Shown: positions 22,400-26,823 of the stretch, one piece after another
Layout of the letters: every line of letters starts with the position of its first letter
Position numbering within the stretch: position 1 is the first letter of the stretch
Assembly: GCA_052388455.1 (NCBI GenBank)
Contig: JBQTIA010000058.1
Span: 1-26,823, forward strand
Length of the DNA: 26,823 nucleotides
Direction: 5' to 3'
Source of the DNA: CAZSNH01 sp052388455
GTDB lineage: Bacteria > Pseudomonadota > Alphaproteobacteria > Rhizobiales > Hyphomicrobiaceae
Notes under the pieces: generated by a model
What the model was told of the DNA's origin: nothing
Seen by the model: only the letters and a program-made list of their open reading frames with translations
Database searches by the model: none
Made by a program: the position numbers and the translations under genes

Positions 22400-23468
22400 G
22401 GCACATAACCGCTCCGCCGACGATGGCGAGGGCGCTGAGCATCGAGCCGAGGGCGAGCGTCGAAAGCCCCGTGACGCCCTGTCCGATGGAGCAGCCGAGC
22501 GCCATCACTCCGCCGATGCCCATCAGCGCCGCCCCGCCGAGCGTACGCAGCGTATCCGAAGTCCCGTGGAACGTTGCCAGCCGGAAGCGGCGGGTCGCCA
22601 GCGAGCTCGCCATGGCCCCGAGCAAAGTCCCAATCACGCTCGCCGCGCCGAACCCCGGCCAGCCGAGCGCCGTCGAACGCGCCAGCCAGTCGAGAGTGTC
22701 GCCGGTCGGCTTCACGAACGTCAGCGACGCGGGATTGAACGGCTTGGCCTGCATTTCATCGTAGGTGAGCCCGGTCAGCGCCCAGCCGGCCGTGACAGCC
22801 AGCCCGACGCCGAGGCCGGACAGGACGTGCTTCGGCGAAGAGCGGAAGGGGCGCGCTGCGAGCGCCGCCAGTGCCAGAGCAAGGCTCGCGAGGGCTGCAG
22901 TCACGGCAGCCCCGCTGGCCACGCCGAGGCCCGTTTCGATGGTCGTCTCGAGGCCCAGCACCGAACCGAGGCGCTGGCTGGATGATGCGAGTTGCACTGT
23001 GGTCACGTCCTCGATCGCGGCGCGGGCGGGGCCCAGCAGACCGCCTAGCGCGATCTCGGCGAAGAGGCCGATCACCATCAGGGCGAGCAGAGATCTCAAG
23101 TCGCCGCTGCCGGCTCGAACGAGATTGCGGCTGGCGCAGCCTCCGCCGAGTACCATCCCAATGCCGAACAGAAGTCCGCCAGTGACATGACCGGCCCAGT
23201 TCAGCCGCGGTGCCGTGTACATGGCGCGGGAGAGATCGACGAGGCCGCCCGCCTCGAGCAGCGCCACGCCGGCCATGGCGCTGGCGGCGGCCAGCATCCA
23301 GGCTCGCAAACGGCGGGTGTCACCAAAGCTGTGCCAATCTGAGACACCGCCCATGATGCAGAAGCCGGTGCGCTCCAGCAGCAGTCCCAAGCCGAATCCG
23401 ATGACGAGCCCGCCGATGGCGAGGCTCGCGGCACTGTCGGCTTGCAGGAGATCGTGCAGGTCGGTCAT
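22371..23468 (-). CDS. YeeE/YedE (TsuA-like) sulfur-compound transporter
   Basis: The product is 365 aa from the ATG at 23468; ATG at 23474 is an equally possible start two codons earlier. It has about ten hydrophobic segments. The family cysteine motifs are complete: Cys37 (TGFCIMGG), Cys111 (GGGCASRN) and Cys326 (ALGCSIGQG). In the structurally known thiosulfate transporter YeeE/TsuA, equivalent cysteines pass thiosulfate through the inner membrane. Whether this one moves thiosulfate or another sulfur compound is not decided by sequence. The fused N- and C-terminal halves are both present. No TusA-like partner (YeeD) is visible beside it. The 3' end overlaps the DUF4384 gene by 29 bp. Confidence 0.9.
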   Translation of the reverse strand: MTDLHDLLQADSAASLAIGGLVIGFGLGLLLERTGFCIMGGVSDWHSFGDTRRLRAWMLAAASAMAGVALLEAGGLVDLSRAMYTAPRLNWAGHVTGGLLFGIGMVLGGGCASRNLVRAGSGDLRSLLALMVIGLFAEIALGGLLGPARAAIEDVTTVQLASSSQRLGSVLGLETTIETGLGVASGAAVTAALASLALALAALAARPFRSSPKHVLSGLGVGLAVTAGWALTGLTYDEMQAKPFNPASLTFVKPTGDTLDWLARSTALGWPGFGAASVIGTLLGAMASSLATRRFRLATFHGTSDTLRTLGGAALMGIGGVMALGCSIGQGVTGLSTLALGSMLSALAIVGGAVMCLKALERWGV

Positions 23469-23633
23469 CGGCATCTCGGAATCGGTTTGCCGATATGCCG
23501 GCAAGTACCGGAGTTCCGCAAGCGCTGAGAAACCTCAGTAGACGGCGGATGAATTGCCAGTCGAACGGGGGAAAGCGTCGTCGGAGATCATGACGCGGCC
23601 CTGCGCAATCGCACAGGCTGCGCGACCCGGGTG

Positions 23634-23918
23634 TCAGCGCCGGCCGGAGTCGGTCCGCTTCTCCCAGTGGAGATAGACGATGGTCACCACCGCGGTCATC
23701 AGGATCGAGCCGATGATGTCGGGCCGGCGGATGAAGGACAGCCAGATGTCGAAGCCGGGCGTGACGCCGCGGCCGAGCAACAGACTGTTAGCCATAATGA
23801 TGACCAGGGCGGCGAGGGCCGTCAGTCCGGCGGCGGTCACAACCTGAAGCGCACGCTTGGCGATGCGCGGCACGGAGAACGACGTCCGCCCGAAGGCGAT
23901 CATGGTGCGGTCGGACAT
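23634..23918 (-). CDS. Small two-helix membrane protein
   Basis: The product is 94 aa from the ATG at 23918, which has GAGGA about 9 nt upstream; starts further up look non-coding. Two membrane helices lie at about 24-48 (LQVVTAAGLTALAALVIIMA) and 66-85 (PDIIGSILMTAVVTIVYLHW), with a short loop containing FDIWLSFIRRPD and a charged tail EKRTDSGRR. No family is recognised. It is on the same strand as the transporter gene, 165 bp upstream of it, and divergent from the RTX protease gene. AATCGA-TCT-TCGATT (23941-23955) is a small palindrome in its leader and could be an operator. Confidence 0.65.
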   Translation of the reverse strand: MSDRTMIAFGRTSFSVPRIAKRALQVVTAAGLTALAALVIIMANSLLLGRGVTPGFDIWLSFIRRPDIIGSILMTAVVTIVYLHWEKRTDSGRR

Positions 23919-24160
23919 GGATTCAGTTCCTCGCATGAAGAATCGATCTTCGATTGTAGCTGATTCGACAAATGCGGCGACAATGGGCTGTGCCGTCAGC
24001 CTGTCGCGGAGGCAATCGCCAAGAACGCGATGCCCATGGCATCCGTGCAACGAAATCGTGTTCCACCAGGAACTGCAGAACAGGTCCATTCCGAGGATTT
24101 TGCGCACAACCCGGAACGTGTGTCCCGGCTCAAAGCAAAAAATCAAGGATCTGAGCACCC

Positions 24161-26776
24161 ATGGCCAAGCCCGTCGCGACCCTCGACCAATTCATCCACT
24201 CGCTGCGCACCAACTGGAGCAACTGGAACGACGAAGGCGAGTATCGCGACTGGAACGATCAGAGCAGCGTCACCTACTCCTTCCCTTCCGGCGCATCCGT
24301 CGAAATGTCCGACACGATGCGCGACTTCGCGCGGTTCTCCTTCGAAGCCTGGGACGAGGTGATCGCCATAGACCTCAACGAGGTCTCGGGCTCGGCGGGC
24401 GAGATCACCTTCCGCCATCATGACTCGGACGAATCCTACACCAATACCGATGAGGAATGGTTCGGCACCGAGCTGACCAGCGCCAACATCTGGATCAGCG
24501 GCAACTGGTCGTCGACGAACGAAGACTCCGATTTCGTGTTCGGCCGCTATGGCCTCGAAACCTACATCCACGAGATCGGCCATGCGCTGGGTCTCACCCA
24601 TCCCGGCAGCTACAACGCCACAGACGATACGGATCCGACGTACGAGGCGAGCGCCACCTGGGCGCAGGACACGCGCAAATACACCGTCATGTCCTATTTC
24701 AACGCCGATGAGGACGGCAGCGGCACCGACCACTACCTCTTCTACAACTCCGACACCGACTTCCGCCGCATCTACGCCTCGACGCCGCTGCTCTACGATA
24801 TCGCCGCGGCGCAGGCGATCTACGGTGCAGATATGACGACGCGCACCGGCGACAATACCTATGGTTTCGGTTCGAACACCGGCAAGACGATCGACGGAAC
24901 CTTCTTCGACCCCTACAACTTCTCGCTCAACTTCGATCCCGTGTTCTGCATCTGGGACGCGGGCGGCATCGACACCATCAACGCGGATGCCTATTCGAGC
25001 GACCAGAGGATCAGTCTCGTCGCCGGCACGTTCTCGACCATCGGCAACACGCTGACCGACAACGTGTCGATCGCCTTCGGCGCGACGATCGAGAACGCCA
25101 TGGGCGGCTTCGGCAACGACACCATCCGCGGCAACGGCGTTGCCAATCAGCTAATGGGAGGCGATGGCAACGATCTGCTGATCGGCGGCGGCGGCGTCGA
25201 CACACTCTACGGCGGCAACGGCAACGACAGGCTGTACGGCTACTCGAATACCTCGGGCGGCCTACTGGGCGAGTTCTTCGGCACCACGGATACGCTCAAC
25301 GGGGGTGCCGGCAACGATTACCTCGACGGCGGCAAGGGCAACGACATCCTCAACGGCGACGCCGGTGACGACACGCTCCACGGTCGCGACGGCAACGACA
25401 CGATGAGAGGTGGCGCCGGCAACGATCTCATGTTCGGCGGCGACGGCAACGACACCATGCGCGGCGGCTTCGGCGACGACACCCTCGAAGGCGGAGCGGG
25501 CGCCGATGTCATCGACGGCCACGGCGATCAGATTTTTCTCGATCCAGTCTTCGCAGCCTTCCGCATCGGTCCCAACCTCCTTATCGACAACGGCGGGATC
25601 GACAAGGTGAGCTATGCCAGCGCGGCGGGTGCCGTGACGGTCAACCTGCAGAACACCGCGCTCAATACGGGTGATGCCGCTGGCGACACCTACTTCTCAA
25701 TCGAAGCCTTCGAGCTGTCGAATTTCAGCGATCAGTTCGTGGGAACTGCGGGCGCCGACAGCGTGTGGGGCGGCGGCGGCAACGACACGATGCGTGGCCT
25801 CGACGGCAGCGACGGGCTGCGCGGAGGCGGCGGCAACGACGTGCTCATCGGCGGCTACGGCGACGACACGCTGATGGGAGGAGTCGGCGGCGACGTGCTG
25901 AACGGCTTCGGCGAAGAACCGGTAATCGTATTCAACGCCGCCCGCACGGTCTCCACGCTGGCGAACGACATCAGCATCTGGGGCGGCAATGGCGGCATCG
26001 ATACCGCGAGCTACGCCGACGCGGCCGTTGGCGTGACCGTCAACCTGCAGAACCTGGCTCTGAACACTGGAGACGCCGCCGGCGACAGCTACATCTCGAT
26101 CGAGGCGTTCCAGCTTTCGGAGTTCAGCGACAGCTACACGGCGAACGGCCTGCTCTCCAACGACACCGTCCGGGCCGGGTCCGGCAACGACACGGTCAGC
26201 GGTTTGGGCGGCCACGACTGGCTGTCGGGCGAGAATGGCGCCGATACGCTCAACGGCGGCACCGGCAACGACACGCTCCTCGGCGGTGCCAACGGCGACC
26301 GGCTCAACGGCGACGCGGACAATGACGTCCTCGACGGCGGCCTCGCCAACGACCGCCTCGACGGCGGCGACGGCAACGACACGATGATCGGCGGTCTCGG
26401 GGCCGACACGATGCGGGGCGGCGCCGGCTTCGATACGTTCCGATTTGCCACGACGCAGGACAGCTTCGTGTCGACGAGTGTCGTCCGTCCGATCAACTCG
26501 GCCGATCGCATCACCGATTTCACGCGCGGCGAGGATCTGATCGACCTCTCGGCCATCGATGCCATCGCGGCCCTCGACGGCGACCAGTCCTTCCACCTCG
26601 TGGACAGGGCGCCGGTCGCTGGCGTTCGCGGCCAGGACTGGAGCGGCGCCATCTGGTCCGTCTTCGCCGATGGCACCACGACGATCTTCGCCTCGACCGA
26701 CGCCGATGCCGTCGCAGAGATGCAGATCATGCTGACCGGCAAGCTCACCCTGACCGAGGGCGATTTCCTGCTCTGA
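24161..26776 (+). CDS. Serralysin-type RTX metalloprotease (M10B-like)
   Basis: The product is 871 aa. The zinc site HEIGHALGLTHP has His137, Glu138, His141 and His147, and the Met-turn is VMSYF (176-180). The catalytic domain covers about 1-245 without a recognisable propeptide or Sec signal. From about residue 310 onward there are glycine-rich RTX nonapeptides (GGxGxDxLx) in three blocks (about 313-445, 530-585 and 665-755) that bind calcium. The blocks are separated by two copies of a 133-residue-spaced module starting GGID at 478 and 611. The C-terminus (ITDFTRGEDLIDLSAID to LTEGDFLL) fits a type I secretion signal. The protein is therefore expected to leave the cell by a type I system, but no transporter genes lie within the window. 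Typical serralysins have about 480 residues, so this is long. Confidence 0.9.
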   Translation: MAKPVATLDQFIHSLRTNWSNWNDEGEYRDWNDQSSVTYSFPSGASVEMSDTMRDFARFSFEAWDEVIAIDLNEVSGSAGEITFRHHDSDESYTNTDEEWFGTELTSANIWISGNWSSTNEDSDFVFGRYGLETYIHEIGHALGLTHPGSYNATDDTDPTYEASATWAQDTRKYTVMSYFNADEDGSGTDHYLFYNSDTDFRRIYASTPLLYDIAAAQAIYGADMTTRTGDNTYGFGSNTGKTIDGTFFDPYNFSLNFDPVFCIWDAGGIDTINADAYSSDQRISLVAGTFSTIGNTLTDNVSIAFGATIENAMGGFGNDTIRGNGVANQLMGGDGNDLLIGGGGVDTLYGGNGNDRLYGYSNTSGGLLGEFFGTTDTLNGGAGNDYLDGGKGNDILNGDAGDDTLHGRDGNDTMRGGAGNDLMFGGDGNDTMRGGFGDDTLEGGAGADVIDGHGDQIFLDPVFAAFRIGPNLLIDNGGIDKVSYASAAGAVTVNLQNTALNTGDAAGDTYFSIEAFELSNFSDQFVGTAGADSVWGGGGNDTMRGLDGSDGLRGGGGNDVLIGGYGDDTLMGGVGGDVLNGFGEEPVIVFNAARTVSTLANDISIWGGNGGIDTASYADAAVGVTVNLQNLALNTGDAAGDSYISIEAFQLSEFSDSYTANGLLSNDTVRAGSGNDTVSGLGGHDWLSGENGADTLNGGTGNDTLLGGANGDRLNGDADNDVLDGGLANDRLDGGDGNDTMIGGLGADTMRGGAGFDTFRFATTQDSFVSTSVVRPINSADRITDFTRGEDLIDLSAIDAIAALDGDQSFHLVDRAPVAGVRGQDWSGAIWSVFADGTTTIFASTDADAVAEMQIMLTGKLTLTEGDFLL

Positions 26777-26823
26777 GTCTTTAGGGCAACTGAGCCTCAA
26801 GGTGGACGTTACCCAAATCAACC

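Noticed and set aside
25105..26430. Regular short repeats that could suggest a CRISPR array
   Set aside because: They are in-frame glycine/aspartate nonapeptide repeats of an RTX protein; there are no constant repeats with unique spacers.
25697..26821. 374-aa minus-strand frame opposite the RTX repeats
   Set aside because: It is generated by the repetitive RTX codons on the other strand (VVA-V repeats), with no start signal.

Overview
The window looks like a high-GC alphaproteobacterium of the order Hyphomicrobiales (Rhizobiales). The basis is the collinear housekeeping block rlpA - D,D-carboxypeptidase - tmk - holB - metG - tatD - PhnP-like MBL hydrolase, the fabG - acpP - fabF - mltG block, and a metG product without the zinc-binding cysteines. 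This taxonomic call is inference from gene content and order.

Positions 1 to about 6093 are one end of an integrative element inserted at the 3' end of a tRNA-Ser(UGA) gene. Next to the tRNA is a minus-strand tyrosine integrase. Inward lie a small hypothetical gene, an ArdC N-terminal stump, a tight three-gene operon led by a TIGR04255-type protein, two more hypothetical genes, and a serine-resolvase fragment killed by an early stop and a C-terminal truncation. A 36-38 bp palindrome lies beyond that fragment. The other end of the element is not in the window. The three-gene operon (2086-3936) has its own good promoter, has overlapping genes and no assigned function, and is the best candidate here for an undescribed system.

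Positions 6094-13847 are chromosomal core: tRNA-Ser, then the septal/peptidoglycan genes rlpA and the carboxypeptidase, thymidylate kinase, DNA polymerase III delta', MetRS, a TatD nuclease and an MBL-fold hydrolase. A CtrA-like box lies upstream of rlpA. A small insertion-like segment bounded by a 13-bp direct repeat lies after metG. Two REP-like hairpins close the operon against a convergent YciK-type dehydrogenase gene.

Positions 14029-20711 hold that dehydrogenase, a small exported protein, and the fatty-acid genes fabG, acpP and fabF followed by mltG. A ParE/RelE-type toxin-antitoxin locus sits between fabG and acpP; its antitoxin is intact and its toxin has one premature stop. fabD and the usual downstream yicC/gmk are absent.

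Positions 20870-26776 are accessory: an exported DUF4384 protein with a degenerate cytochrome-c-like motif, a convergent YeeE/YedE sulfur-compound transporter, a two-helix membrane protein, and a large serralysin-type RTX metalloprotease. No type I secretion genes are visible beside the protease.
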